Source of the DNA: Leptospira sp. WS4.C2
GTDB lineage: Bacteria; Spirochaetota; Leptospiria; Leptospirales; Leptospiraceae
DNA: 64,000 nt
Direction: 5' to 3'
Assembly (NCBI RefSeq): GCF_040833985.1
Contig: NZ_CP162139.1
Location: forward strand, 1,191,001-1,255,000
The notes beneath the pieces are model-generated. The model had not been told where the DNA came from, did not search any database, and saw nothing but the letters and a program-made list of their open reading frames with translations. This document shows, piece by piece, positions 35,121 through 43,546 of this stretch (its first letter is position 1; the number at the start of each line of letters is the position of its first letter). The position numbers were made by a program, and so were the translations under genes.

Positions 35121-36890
35121 ATGCTATCCGATGAGAAACGCAATCGATTTTTACAGTTACTGAAGGAATCCACCAAAGACGAATGGGTGTGGATGTCTGG
35201 ATATTTGTCTGCTCTCACGCAACCGAGTATTGGGGGCAGTAGTGTGGATGTTTCCATCACACCTCCCGTGAGCATTGATTCAGGGAGTGATCCTTTACAT
35301 GGAAATTTAAAAACCCAACCCATCCAATGTAGTGTTGTTTATGGAACAGAAACTGGAAATTCCAAAAAACTCGGAACAGAACTTGTTAAAAAATTAAAGG
35401 AACTAGGTGTGTCGGCAAAACTCAAAAGTACTGATACATACAAAGCCAAGGACCTAAAAGAAGAAGAGTATTTATTTGTTATTGTTTCGACTCATGGAGA
35501 TGGAGAACCACCGCAGGCGGCCAAACCATTCATCCAAATTTTGAAAGACTCAAAAGATTCTTTATCAAAAGTAAAGTTCGCCGTGCTTGGGTTAGGTGAT
35601 ACAAGTTATCCATTATTTTGTCAAACCGGTGAAGATGTAGATTCAATGCTTTCCAAATTGGGTGCAGAACGAATCCAACCTCTCGGAAAATGTGACGTTG
35701 ATTTTGATCTTGTGGCCAAACCTTGGATGGGTGAACTCATTGCTAAACTGAATGCCCACTCAAAAACTGCTACAACACAAAGTTCTGTGCAGACACAAAC
35801 TTCAACTACAAAACCAACTTCTGGTGGTAAGATTGTCTATGAAGGTGCTGTAATTACTAATATTATTTTAAACGATGTGGGAGCCAGTAAATCCACTAGA
35901 CATATCGAAATCAAAACAACCGTTCCTATCGATTACCAACCAGGGGACAGTGCCGGTTTTATTGCTTACAATCGTGATGAGGAAGTGAATCGTATTCTTT
36001 CTTTATTAAAAACAGATCGTGAGACTCGTGTTACCTATAAAGGGGAAACATGGATGGCTTATGATTTGTTCCGTAAAAAAGTATCCGTTCGTTTTTTGCC
36101 TGATCGAGTCATTCAGAAATATGCGGCACTGGTCGGAAAAGAAATTCCTTCCGGTAAATTGGATTTGGATGTATTACTTACTCTTCATTCATCAGAAACT
36201 AAATTAGAACTACAAACTCTAGTAGATATTTTAGAACCGATTGTGCCTCGATATTATTCTATCGCTTCCAGTCCTTCTGCCCATGGAGAAGATGAAGTTC
36301 ACCTAACGGTTGCAGAAGTTGAGATCGAAACGTTTACTGGCATTAAAACTGGTTTTTGTTCTGGATTTTTAGCGGAATTAAAGGAAGGGGATGTGGTTCC
36401 TTTCTTTATCCAAAGAAACAATTCCTTCCGATTGCCAAGTCCCGATACAGATATCATTATGATTGGACCGGGAACAGGGATTGCTCCTTTTCGAAGTTTT
36501 TTATTTGAAAGAGAACAAAATTCTGGGAATGGAAGAAACTGGTTATTTTTTGGAGAACGAAACTTTGTCTCCGATTTTTATTACCAAACAGAACTTTTGG
36601 AATTAATGGACACGGGCGTATTGCATAAGTTAAATGCAGCCTTCTCAAGAGATACAAAACAAAAAGTGTATGTGCAAGACCGTATGGGTGAAAATGCAGC
36701 AGAACTTTTGAAGTGGATAGAAAACGGAGCAGTGATTTATCTTTGCGGCTCCAAAGATCCAATGAGTAAAGACGTAGATCGTAAACTCATTGAAATTCTT
36801 TCAGAAAGAACATTTGATACGGGAAAAGAAGCTTCCGATTATCTAAAGGAATTGGAAGAAATGGGTCGCTACATTAAGGATGTTTACTGA
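35121..36890 (+). CDS. cysJ: Sulfite reductase flavoprotein subunit
   Basis: A 589-residue protein that passes electrons from NADPH via FAD and FMN to the hemoprotein CysI. After an N-terminal extension (about 1-70), the FMN flavodoxin domain starts SVVYGTETGNSKKLG (about 72-86), with VSTHGDGEPPQAAK and LGLGDTSYPLF. The FAD/NADPH part has PRYYSIASSP (FAD) and IMIGPGTGIAPFRSF (nucleotide phosphate). LCGSKDPMSKDV follows, and the C-terminal YIKDVY has the terminal aromatic residue. The order is standard for the CPR-like diflavin reductase family. AGG lies five bases before the ATG at 35121. cysI follows 7 bp after the stop. Confidence 0.95.
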   Translation: MLSDEKRNRFLQLLKESTKDEWVWMSGYLSALTQPSIGGSSVDVSITPPVSIDSGSDPLHGNLKTQPIQCSVVYGTETGNSKKLGTELVKKLKELGVSAKLKSTDTYKAKDLKEEEYLFVIVSTHGDGEPPQAAKPFIQILKDSKDSLSKVKFAVLGLGDTSYPLFCQTGEDVDSMLSKLGAERIQPLGKCDVDFDLVAKPWMGELIAKLNAHSKTATTQSSVQTQTSTTKPTSGGKIVYEGAVITNIILNDVGASKSTRHIEIKTTVPIDYQPGDSAGFIAYNRDEEVNRILSLLKTDRETRVTYKGETWMAYDLFRKKVSVRFLPDRVIQKYAALVGKEIPSGKLDLDVLLTLHSSETKLELQTLVDILEPIVPRYYSIASSPSAHGEDEVHLTVAEVEIETFTGIKTGFCSGFLAELKEGDVVPFFIQRNNSFRLPSPDTDIIMIGPGTGIAPFRSFLFEREQNSGNGRNWLFFGERNFVSDFYYQTELLELMDTGVLHKLNAAFSRDTKQKVYVQDRMGENAAELLKWIENGAVIYLCGSKDPMSKDVDRKLIEILSERTFDTGKEASDYLKELEEMGRYIKDVY

Positions 36891-36897
36891 GGTAATC

Positions 36898-38565
36898 ATG
36901 GCAGAACAAAAAAAAGAAACATTAGCAGAAAAAGTAAAACGCCTCAGTCGAGGCCTTAGAGGATCGCTTGTTGACAGTTTGAAAGACGAACATACTGGAT
37001 CTTTACGTTCCGATGACCAACTATTACTGAAGTTCCATGGAATGTACCAACAAGATGACAGGGATCGTAGAGAAGAACGTGCCACTAAAAAATTAGAACG
37101 TTTGTATTCCTTTATGATTCGTTTGCGAATCCCTGGGGGAATGATTGGACCGGTTCACTGGGAAGCCTTACACAATGTTGCAGGTGAAAATTCCACAGGC
37201 ACCATCAAAATCACAACACGCCAAACTGTCCAACTTCATGGAATTTTAAAATCGAAAATCAAACCAACCATCAAGGCATTTGATTCTGTATTTTTAGATT
37301 CGATTGCTGCTTGTGGGGACGTAAACCGTAATGTCACTTGTACTTCGAATCCAGCAACAAGTCCCTTACACAAAGAAGTGTTCGGATATGCAGGAGAAAT
37401 CAGCCGTTCTCTTTTACCAAAAACCAGAGCCTATTATGAGATTTGGCTCGATGAAAATCTTTTAGCAGAAAAAGAAGAACCAGAAGATCCTTTGTATAAG
37501 GATGTATACCTTCCTCGTAAGTTTAAAATCGCAATTGCCATCCCACCTTACAATGATGTGGATCTTTTTACCAATGATATTGGGCTTATTGCCATCATTG
37601 AAAATGGACAACTGCTTGGATTCAATGTTGCAGTTGGTGGGGGTCTTGGAACCACTCATGGAAATGCGGATACCTACCCAAGAGTCGGAACTGTATTTGG
37701 TTATATTCCTAAAAAAGACATCTTAAAAGTTGTCTATGAAATTGTAACAGTCCAAAGAGATTTTGGGAATCGCGAAGACAGAAAACTTTCTCGTTTGAAA
37801 TACACCTTGGACCGGTTAGGTGTTGAGTTTTACAAACGAGAAGTGGAAAAACGAGTAGGGATTAGTTTTGAACCAACAAAAGAATACCAATTCACGCAAA
37901 GGTCTGATGATTTTGGTTGGAAACAAGACGTGGCAGGAAACTGGCATTATACGGTCTTTGTGGAAAATGGCCGTGTATGTGACGAACATGGATATAACCT
38001 AAAAACGGCACTACTCGAAGTTTCTAAAACAAGAAGGGCTACATTCCGTTTTACTTGTAACCAAAACCTAATTCTCTCTGATATTTTTCCAAAAGATAAG
38101 GATCTCATAGAGTCCATTCTTGTGAAGTTTGGGGTTCATCGCAAAACTCAGGAAATTTCACCCATTCGCAAGAATTCCATTGCTTGTGTGGCACTTAGCA
38201 CTTGTTCCTTGGCACTTGCCGAAGGACAAAGATACCTTCCGAGCCTTATCGATAAAATTGAACCCATCCTTGGAAAACATGGACTTAGCAATGAACCGGT
38301 ATCGATCCGAATGACAGGTTGTCCGAATGGATGTGCAAGACCTTATATTTCCGAGATTGGTCTTGTGGGAACATCTTATGGCAAATACAACCTACATTTA
38401 GGTGCAGATGCCGAAGGATACCGACTCAACAAAAAGTATAAAGATGATTTGGACGAGGCGGCCATATTACTTGAGTTAGATGGCCTTTTTGGAAGATTTT
38501 CAAAAGAAAGAAATTCCAAAGAATCGTTTGGAGATTATATCAATCGAATTGGAATCTTAAATTAA
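36898..38565 (+). CDS. cysI: Sulfite reductase hemoprotein subunit
   Basis: A 555-residue enzyme reducing sulfite to sulfide with six electrons, using a coupled siroheme and [4Fe-4S] cluster. Cluster ligands are visible as ACVALSTCSLALAEG (C-x5-C) and GCPNGCARP (C-x3-C). The siroheme-binding arginine/lysine-rich segments include GTIKITTRQTVQLHG and CGDVNRNVTC. I chose ATG 36898 because GAGG lies five bases upstream; the longer frame from 36880 overlaps cysJ. Siroheme would come from the divergent cobA and met8-like genes. Its stop codon sits within a 31-bp perfect palindrome shared with the convergent transporter gene. Confidence 0.96.
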   Translation: MAEQKKETLAEKVKRLSRGLRGSLVDSLKDEHTGSLRSDDQLLLKFHGMYQQDDRDRREERATKKLERLYSFMIRLRIPGGMIGPVHWEALHNVAGENSTGTIKITTRQTVQLHGILKSKIKPTIKAFDSVFLDSIAACGDVNRNVTCTSNPATSPLHKEVFGYAGEISRSLLPKTRAYYEIWLDENLLAEKEEPEDPLYKDVYLPRKFKIAIAIPPYNDVDLFTNDIGLIAIIENGQLLGFNVAVGGGLGTTHGNADTYPRVGTVFGYIPKKDILKVVYEIVTVQRDFGNREDRKLSRLKYTLDRLGVEFYKREVEKRVGISFEPTKEYQFTQRSDDFGWKQDVAGNWHYTVFVENGRVCDEHGYNLKTALLEVSKTRRATFRFTCNQNLILSDIFPKDKDLIESILVKFGVHRKTQEISPIRKNSIACVALSTCSLALAEGQRYLPSLIDKIEPILGKHGLSNEPVSIRMTGCPNGCARPYISEIGLVGTSYGKYNLHLGADAEGYRLNKKYKDDLDEAAILLELDGLFGRFSKERNSKESFGDYINRIGILN

Positions 38566-38576
38566 GATTCCAATTC
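38546..38576. repeat. 31-bp perfect palindrome at the cysI/BASS transporter junction
   Basis: Fifteen-base arms, GAATTGGAATCTTAA (38546-38560) and its exact complement (38562-38576), flank a single A. The palindrome contains the final codons and stop codons of both convergent genes, which share TTAA. As RNA it would fold into a long AT-rich hairpin at the 3' end of either transcript. No T-tract follows on either strand, so RNA stabilisation or a protein site is as likely as termination. Confidence 0.8.
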
Positions 38577-39467
38577 ATTATTAGTTCTATTCCAATAAGT
38601 AGCAATCGCGGCACCAGCAATCAGGTGCCAGATTCCCCACCATGCGCAAATCATTGCCATACCACCGAGTCCATCAAAAAAATTAAAAACAATGGCAAGT
38701 CCAAGACTTGAGTTTTGAATTCCTGTTTCTATCGCCACAGTCTTTCTATCTCCGAGAGGCAATCGGAAAAGTTTTGCAAAGTAATACCCGAGAGAAAGAC
38801 CCGCTAAGTTCATAAGGAATACAAGCCCAAAGAGAAGGTGGATGTATTCTTTAAAGAACTTCCAATTGGAAGCGAGTGCACCCACGATAAAAAATGCGAG
38901 TAACAAAATGGAAATCCTTTGCACCCCACGTTTTACTGTATGTGTGAGTTTAGGAAATAATTTTTGAAATAGAATTCCTAGTATCAATGGGATGAGTAAC
39001 AGTAAAGTGACAGAAACCAAAATTTCATAAGGACTTACTGAGATTGACTTTAGATATTCTCTTGTCATCGGGAGTAATTTTCCCCAAAAGAAAAAACCAA
39101 GTGGTGTTAGGATAAAGGCAAATGCAGAAGAGAATGTGGTAAGACTCACCGATAGTGCTAAATTTCCTTTTGCCAAATGGGTGAAAAAATTGGACATATT
39201 CCCACCAGGACAAGAGGCCACAAGCACCATCCCCAGAGCAAGACCCGGGTGTGGTTTGATCACCCAAATGATGAGGAGAGTGGCAATCGGTAACAAAATG
39301 TATTGGCTAAAAAGACCAACAAACGCTGGTTTGGGATAACGCAAAAGGTGACGGAAATCTTGCAACTTTAGTTCCAAGGCAATTCCAAACATAATAAAAC
39401 CAATCAGCGTATTGATCAAATAGACTGAATCTTTGTTAAAGTTTAGACGAACTGTATTGATATCCAT
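38562..39467 (-). CDS. Bile acid:sodium symporter (BASS/SBF) family transporter
   Basis: A 301-residue membrane protein with about 9-10 hydrophobic helices. The BASS family crossing regions are seen at VLVASCPGGNMSNFFTHLAKGN and ETGIQNSSLGLAIVFNFF. The broken helices near SCPGGNMSN and GIQNSSLG line the Na+ and substrate sites in family members. Relatives move bile acids, organic anions, sulfonated steroids or pyruvate with sodium. The substrate here is unknown, but the gene starts immediately after the stop of the dioxygenase gene (TAAATG). It lies inside a sulfur assimilation island, so an organosulfur anion is a reasonable guess. Confidence 0.85.
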   Translation of the reverse strand: MDINTVRLNFNKDSVYLINTLIGFIMFGIALELKLQDFRHLLRYPKPAFVGLFSQYILLPIATLLIIWVIKPHPGLALGMVLVASCPGGNMSNFFTHLAKGNLALSVSLTTFSSAFAFILTPLGFFFWGKLLPMTREYLKSISVSPYEILVSVTLLLLIPLILGILFQKLFPKLTHTVKRGVQRISILLLAFFIVGALASNWKFFKEYIHLLFGLVFLMNLAGLSLGYYFAKLFRLPLGDRKTVAIETGIQNSSLGLAIVFNFFDGLGGMAMICAWWGIWHLIAGAAIATYWNRTNNELES

Positions 39468-40535
39468 TTATTCTGACCATCCTACAAGGATTCGGCGTGG
39501 CCCAGTAAAGGGGAGCCTTCCATGAGAAACCGAAAAGTTATCAATGATAAGAATATCTCCTGTTTGCCATGGGATCGCAACTAGATGTTTCCAAAATAAG
39601 TTTGAAATTGATTTCATTTCCTTTGTTGTGATCTCTTCTCCATTTCCATAGGTGACATGAACGTCATGTGACTTTTCTCCAGAAATTCTTTTAATCGTAG
39701 TAAGGAGTGTAAGTAAAATTGCAACACCTAGAGAACGAAATGTTTTTTGTCGTTTGAAAATTTTCCAAACTTCACTCACTGCAGCTTGGTAGTGAAAGGT
39801 TTGGGAATGGTTGTGCCAGGCTGTGGTTTTTGCTTCTGGATGGATGCGAAAGCCTGATTGTTCATTGGTAATCGTTAACGAATCCAATCCAGACCAATCC
39901 AATTGGAATCTATTTTCATCAGAGATTTTTTTCACTTCATCGAGATTGGTGGTTCCAAACATTTCATCCCAACGTTTGGTTTTCCATAAAGAGAATCTAG
40001 CTTTTTTGGATGGGCCATCGTATCGCCTTCTGTAACGAATCCCATGTTCCTTAATCTTTTCTTTGATCTTTGGATCGATCTCTTTATAAATTTCTCTAAG
40101 ATCGGTAAGGGGAGTTTCACCACCTGTCTCCGATGCTTTTTCTGCATAAAAAAATAAAAGTTTCGGGGGGTTGTCGAGAAAACTCATCTCGGCATGTTGC
40201 ATGATTGGATAGTGGGGAGGAAGCTCACTGGCGGTAAACACGTGTTTCACGACCTGATCTCGGGGAGAGGTTCCTAAATAAAACTCGCCTAGTTTTTCGT
40301 CGGTTGCCAAAAGAATGGATTGGAAGTCGGTTGCCTCATGGACAGGAAAACCACGAAGTAAAACTGCTCCATAGGTTTTTAGGTCCTCTCTCCATTCCTT
40401 CTGGTTTTTATTGATCCAGTCTGTTAGGTCCTGGAGGACTTTATCCTTGCCGGGCTCATAAACAAGGGGAAGTTTCGTCTCCCCGAGGAAAGATTTGCGG
40501 ATCCATTTCGTTGCAGTTGTGGTGGCTTGGCTCAT
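39468..40535 (-). CDS. TauD/TfdA-family Fe(II)/2-oxoglutarate dioxygenase (SyrP-like)
   Basis: A 355-residue protein of the TauD/TfdA fold. Iron ligands are His114 and Glu116 in MQHAEMSF, and His338 in SVSHGRLPF. The 2-oxoglutarate-binding arginine is Arg347 or Arg348 in GPRRILVGW. GAVLLRGFPV at about residue 56 is the typical N-terminal strand. The HxE, rather than HxD, makes it closer to SyrP/clavaminate-synthase-like members than to taurine dioxygenase itself. Its place between cysHDN and a BASS transporter suggests oxidative release of sulfur from an organic compound, but hydroxylation of something unrelated is possible. It starts 68 bp after the cysN stop and may be read from the cysHDN transcript. 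Confidence 0.82.
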   Translation of the reverse strand: MSQATTTATKWIRKSFLGETKLPLVYEPGKDKVLQDLTDWINKNQKEWREDLKTYGAVLLRGFPVHEATDFQSILLATDEKLGEFYLGTSPRDQVVKHVFTASELPPHYPIMQHAEMSFLDNPPKLLFFYAEKASETGGETPLTDLREIYKEIDPKIKEKIKEHGIRYRRRYDGPSKKARFSLWKTKRWDEMFGTTNLDEVKKISDENRFQLDWSGLDSLTITNEQSGFRIHPEAKTTAWHNHSQTFHYQAAVSEVWKIFKRQKTFRSLGVAILLTLLTTIKRISGEKSHDVHVTYGNGEEITTKEMKSISNLFWKHLVAIPWQTGDILIIDNFSVSHGRLPFTGPRRILVGWSE

Positions 40536-40603
40536 ACTAATGTCATCTTAGTGAACCTAACCGGATAAAATCAAGATAAAATCTGTTATGTTGAACTAAA
40601 TTT

Positions 40604-41836
40604 CTACAATAACATTCCGGCTGCTACGGTTTGGTTGGTGCCTTCGTCGACCAAGATGAAACTTCCCGTCCCGCGAATTTTGGAATAGGGGTCGTACGCC
40701 ACAGGTTTTGCTGTTCGGATCGTAACCTTTCCAATTTCATTGAGACCTAAGTTTGCCTGTTCTATTTTTTCGTGAGTGCTTGTTTCCACCCGATATTCCA
40801 AAGAACGAATGGAGGCTTTTACTGAATTGGTTGTTTGGCGTAGTAGATATTTAGATCCAGGAGTCATTACCTTCTGGTCCATCCAACAGATATGAGCTTC
40901 TAAATCTTGGGAGGTAGTCGGTTCTTGTCCAGTCACAACGAGCATATCTCCACGGCTCACATCGATTTCATCATCCAATCGAATGGCCACAGACATAGGG
41001 GCGTAGGCAGTTTTTAAGGAACCCGCATAAGTATCAATGGCTTTGATTTTGGATTTGAGTCCACTTGGTAATACGGTGATGGGATCTCCGACGGTAAAAT
41101 GTCCACTGCGGATTTGTCCCGCATAACCTCTATAATCATGGTATTCTGTTGTTTGTGGTCGAATTACGTTTTGTACGGGAAATCTTGGAGCCGGGGATTC
41201 TTCTTCCGTATGAAGTTCAATGTCTTCTAAAAACCCAAGAAGAGATTTTTCTTTCCACCAAGGCATAGAGGTGGATAGATCCACGACATTGTCCCCATTC
41301 AGTGCCGAAATGGGAAGGAAGTGGATGGATTTTAAATCTAAGTCTTTGGCAAATTCCAAATATTGTTTTTTGATATTTAAAAATACTTCTTCAGAAAAAT
41401 CTACCAAGTCCATTTTGTTGATACAAACAACAACGTATGGAATTCGGAGGAGTGATACAATGTAGGAATGGCGATAGGTTTGTTCGATTACCCCTTTTCT
41501 TGCATCGATTAAAATGATCGCAAGATCAGAGTTAGATGCCCCAGTTACCATATTTCTCGTGTATTGGACATGGCCCGGTGCATCTGCGATAATAAACTTT
41601 CTTTTCGGCGTTGAAAAGTATTTATAAGCAACGTCGATAGTGATTCCTTGTTCTCTTTCTGCTTTTAAACCGTCCGTAAGTAGGGCTAAGTTAATTTGTC
41701 CATTCACTTGTCCTGCTTTTTCAATGGCTTCTAGTTGGTCTTGAAAAATGGATTTACTATCGTATAACAAGCGACCAATGAGAGTTGATTTCCCATCATC
41801 CACGCTCCCCGCAGTAATAAAACGTAAAATATCCAT
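40604..41836 (-). CDS. cysN: Sulfate adenylyltransferase, GTPase subunit
   Basis: A 410-residue translation-factor-like GTPase that drives ATP sulfurylase (CysD). The G1 loop is AGSVDDGKSTLIGRLLYDSK (9-28), with DAPGHVQYTRNM and CINKMD for the other GTP motifs, and the EF-Tu-like beta-barrel domains follow. It is shorter than proteobacterial CysN (about 470) and has no C-terminal APS kinase (CysC) domain. The start overlaps the cysD stop by one base (TAATG). With CysD it converts sulfate and ATP to adenosine 5'-phosphosulfate, the substrate of the CysH encoded upstream. Confidence 0.95.
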   Translation of the reverse strand: MDILRFITAGSVDDGKSTLIGRLLYDSKSIFQDQLEAIEKAGQVNGQINLALLTDGLKAEREQGITIDVAYKYFSTPKRKFIIADAPGHVQYTRNMVTGASNSDLAIILIDARKGVIEQTYRHSYIVSLLRIPYVVVCINKMDLVDFSEEVFLNIKKQYLEFAKDLDLKSIHFLPISALNGDNVVDLSTSMPWWKEKSLLGFLEDIELHTEEESPAPRFPVQNVIRPQTTEYHDYRGYAGQIRSGHFTVGDPITVLPSGLKSKIKAIDTYAGSLKTAYAPMSVAIRLDDEIDVSRGDMLVVTGQEPTTSQDLEAHICWMDQKVMTPGSKYLLRQTTNSVKASIRSLEYRVETSTHEKIEQANLGLNEIGKVTIRTAKPVAYDPYSKIRGTGSFILVDEGTNQTVAAGMLL

Positions 41837-42744
41837 TAAAAGTATCCGCCTTTTTTTCTATCTTCCATAGCCGCTTCAGAACGTTTGTCATCCAAACGAG
41901 ATCCTCTTTCTGTTGTCCTTGAAACTTGAATTTCACGAATGATATCATCGATGGTATTGGCTTCCGATTCTACAGCTGCAGTGCAAGTCATATCACCTAC
42001 TGTTCGGAACCGAACTGTTCTTGTTTCTACTTTATCGGAATTGTCCAAACTAATGAATTTTGATACCGGAAACACTAGGTCTTCTCGCCAGACAATTTCC
42101 CTTTGGTGAGAAAAGTATAAAGAAGGAAGTTCGATGTTTTCTTTACGGATGTATTCCCAAACGTCAAGTTCTGTCCAGTTACTGATTGGAAAAACTCGCA
42201 CATTTTCTCCTACATGGATCTTTCCATTGTAGATATTCCAAAGTTCTGGGCGTTGGAGTTTTGGATCCCAAGATCCAAATTCATCTCTTACTGAAAAAAT
42301 TCTTTCTTTGGCGCGAGCTTTTTCTTCATCGCGCCGAGCCCCACCGATACAAGCATCAAATTTGAATTCCGCAATTGTATCAAGTAATGTCACGGCTTGG
42401 ATTCCGTTTCGACTGGGGAACTTTCCTTTTTCTTCCACGGCTTTTCCTTGGTCGATGGAATCTTGCACATAACGAACCACTAGTTTTTCACCAGTTTTTT
42501 CTGCCAAATCATCTCTAAACTTTAGCGCCTCATCAAAGTTATGTCCTGTGTCGATATGAACTAATGGAAAAGGAAATTTACCTGGACGAAAGGCTTTGAG
42601 TGCAAGATGTACGAGACAAATCGAATCTTTACCGCCAGAAAAAAGGAGTGCCGGTCTTTCAAATTGGGCAGCCACTTCTCGTAAGATGTAAATGGCTTCT
42701 GATTCGAGTTGGTCTAAATGAGAAAGTCGATGTAAATCGGTCAT
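41836..42744 (-). CDS. cysD: Sulfate adenylyltransferase, small catalytic subunit
   Basis: A 302-residue PP-loop enzyme that adenylylates sulfate. The ATP pyrophosphatase loop is LLFSGGKDSICLVHLA (about residues 31-46); FPLVHIDTGHNFDEAL and CIGGARRDEEKARAKERIFS are CysD signatures. The C-terminal RERTTERGSRLDD-type ending is present (SRTTERGSRLDDKRSEAAME). I chose ATG 42744, giving MTDLHRLSHLDQLESEAIYI, the family N-terminus. The longer frame from 42828 overlaps cysH and adds 28 residues translated from the cysH 3' end. It sits between cysH and cysN. Confidence 0.95.
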   Translation of the reverse strand: MTDLHRLSHLDQLESEAIYILREVAAQFERPALLFSGGKDSICLVHLALKAFRPGKFPFPLVHIDTGHNFDEALKFRDDLAEKTGEKLVVRYVQDSIDQGKAVEEKGKFPSRNGIQAVTLLDTIAEFKFDACIGGARRDEEKARAKERIFSVRDEFGSWDPKLQRPELWNIYNGKIHVGENVRVFPISNWTELDVWEYIRKENIELPSLYFSHQREIVWREDLVFPVSKFISLDNSDKVETRTVRFRTVGDMTCTAAVESEANTIDDIIREIQVSRTTERGSRLDDKRSEAAMEDRKKGGYF

Positions 42745-42752
42745 GTTTCGTA

Positions 42753-43478
42753 TTATCCTTTTTTTGGTGTGAGTTTGCCGTCTACCCAATGCAAACCACA
42801 CTCTTTCTTTGATTCTTGTTCCCACCACCAGCGGCCTGCACGAAAGTCTTCTCCCGGTTCAATGGCCCTGGTACAAGGGGCACAGCCGATACTAGGAAAA
42901 CCTTTGTCGTGTAATAGATTGTAAGGTACATTGTGTTCGCGAATGTACCTCCAAGTGTCTTCAAAGGACCATAAAAGTAGAGGTTGGTATTTGATTAAAT
43001 TTCGTTGAGTGTCAGTTTCAAAAATGGACATTTCTGTGCGAAAGCCTGATTGGTCTTTTCGTAGGCCTGTAACCCAAACTTCTGTGTCTTTTAAGATGGT
43101 ATCAAGCGGAACGAGTTTGCGAATCCGGCAACATTCTTTTCGTAAATCTAAAGAATCATAAAAAGCATTGGGACCATTTTGTTCTACGAAGCCCTGAATT
43201 TCTTTTTCATTTGGATAAAATGCTTCGATTTTTGCCCCATAACGCATGTTTGTTTTTTGCCAAACATCATAGGTCTCTTGGAAAAGGCGTCCTGTATCAA
43301 GTGTGGCAATGCGGATATCAATTTTGTTTTCCAGGATAGCGTGCGTGATGGCTTGGTCTTCCAATCCGAAACTTGTCGTAAAAACGACTTTTTTCGGATA
43401 GTCCAAACTCAATTGTCGTAAACCCTGTTCGAGCGAGAGGGAGGTATAGGTTTCTGTCAAAACTTCCAAATTTCCCAT
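42753..43478 (-). CDS. cysH: Adenylyl-sulfate (APS) reductase, iron-sulfur type
   Basis: A 241-residue PP-loop reductase yielding sulfite. FTTSFGLEDQAITHA (about 33-47) and ATLDTGRLFQETY are nucleotide-binding motifs. Cys116-Cys117 (KECCRIRKL) and Cys199-x2-Cys202 (GCAPCTR) form the four ligands of the [4Fe-4S] cluster. That cluster marks enzymes that use APS rather than PAPS; the catalytic Cys227 is in KKECGLH. This matches the absence of an APS kinase in the island. It is the first gene of the cysHDN unit; an 8-base-arm inverted repeat lies just upstream. Confidence 0.94.
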   Translation of the reverse strand: MGNLEVLTETYTSLSLEQGLRQLSLDYPKKVVFTTSFGLEDQAITHAILENKIDIRIATLDTGRLFQETYDVWQKTNMRYGAKIEAFYPNEKEIQGFVEQNGPNAFYDSLDLRKECCRIRKLVPLDTILKDTEVWVTGLRKDQSGFRTEMSIFETDTQRNLIKYQPLLLWSFEDTWRYIREHNVPYNLLHDKGFPSIGCAPCTRAIEPGEDFRAGRWWWEQESKKECGLHWVDGKLTPKKG

Positions 43479-43494
43479 TTTTTTCCAATCCTAG

Positions 43495-43519
43495 CGTCCA
43501 ATGTTTTGTATATTGGACG
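43495..43519. promoter_or_regulatory. Inverted repeat upstream of cysH
   Basis: Eight-base arms CGTCCAAT (43495-43502) and ATTGGACG (43512-43519) are separated by nine bases. It lies in the 68-bp gap between the cysA stop and the cysH start, 17-41 bases before the cysH start codon. Position and symmetry fit a dimeric regulator site, but an mRNA hairpin is also possible. Confidence 0.5.
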
Positions 43520-43546
43520 ATTTGTAAACTATATTAGCGGAAAATA

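Noticed and set aside
40564..40583. Direct repeats of GATAAAATC with 11-bp spacing upstream of the dioxygenase gene
   Set aside because: Only two AT-rich copies; it could be chance and matches no known site.
42745..42828. Longer cysD start inside cysH
   Set aside because: The extra 28 residues are translated from the 3' end of cysH and are not CysD-like; ATG 42744 begins the family N-terminus.
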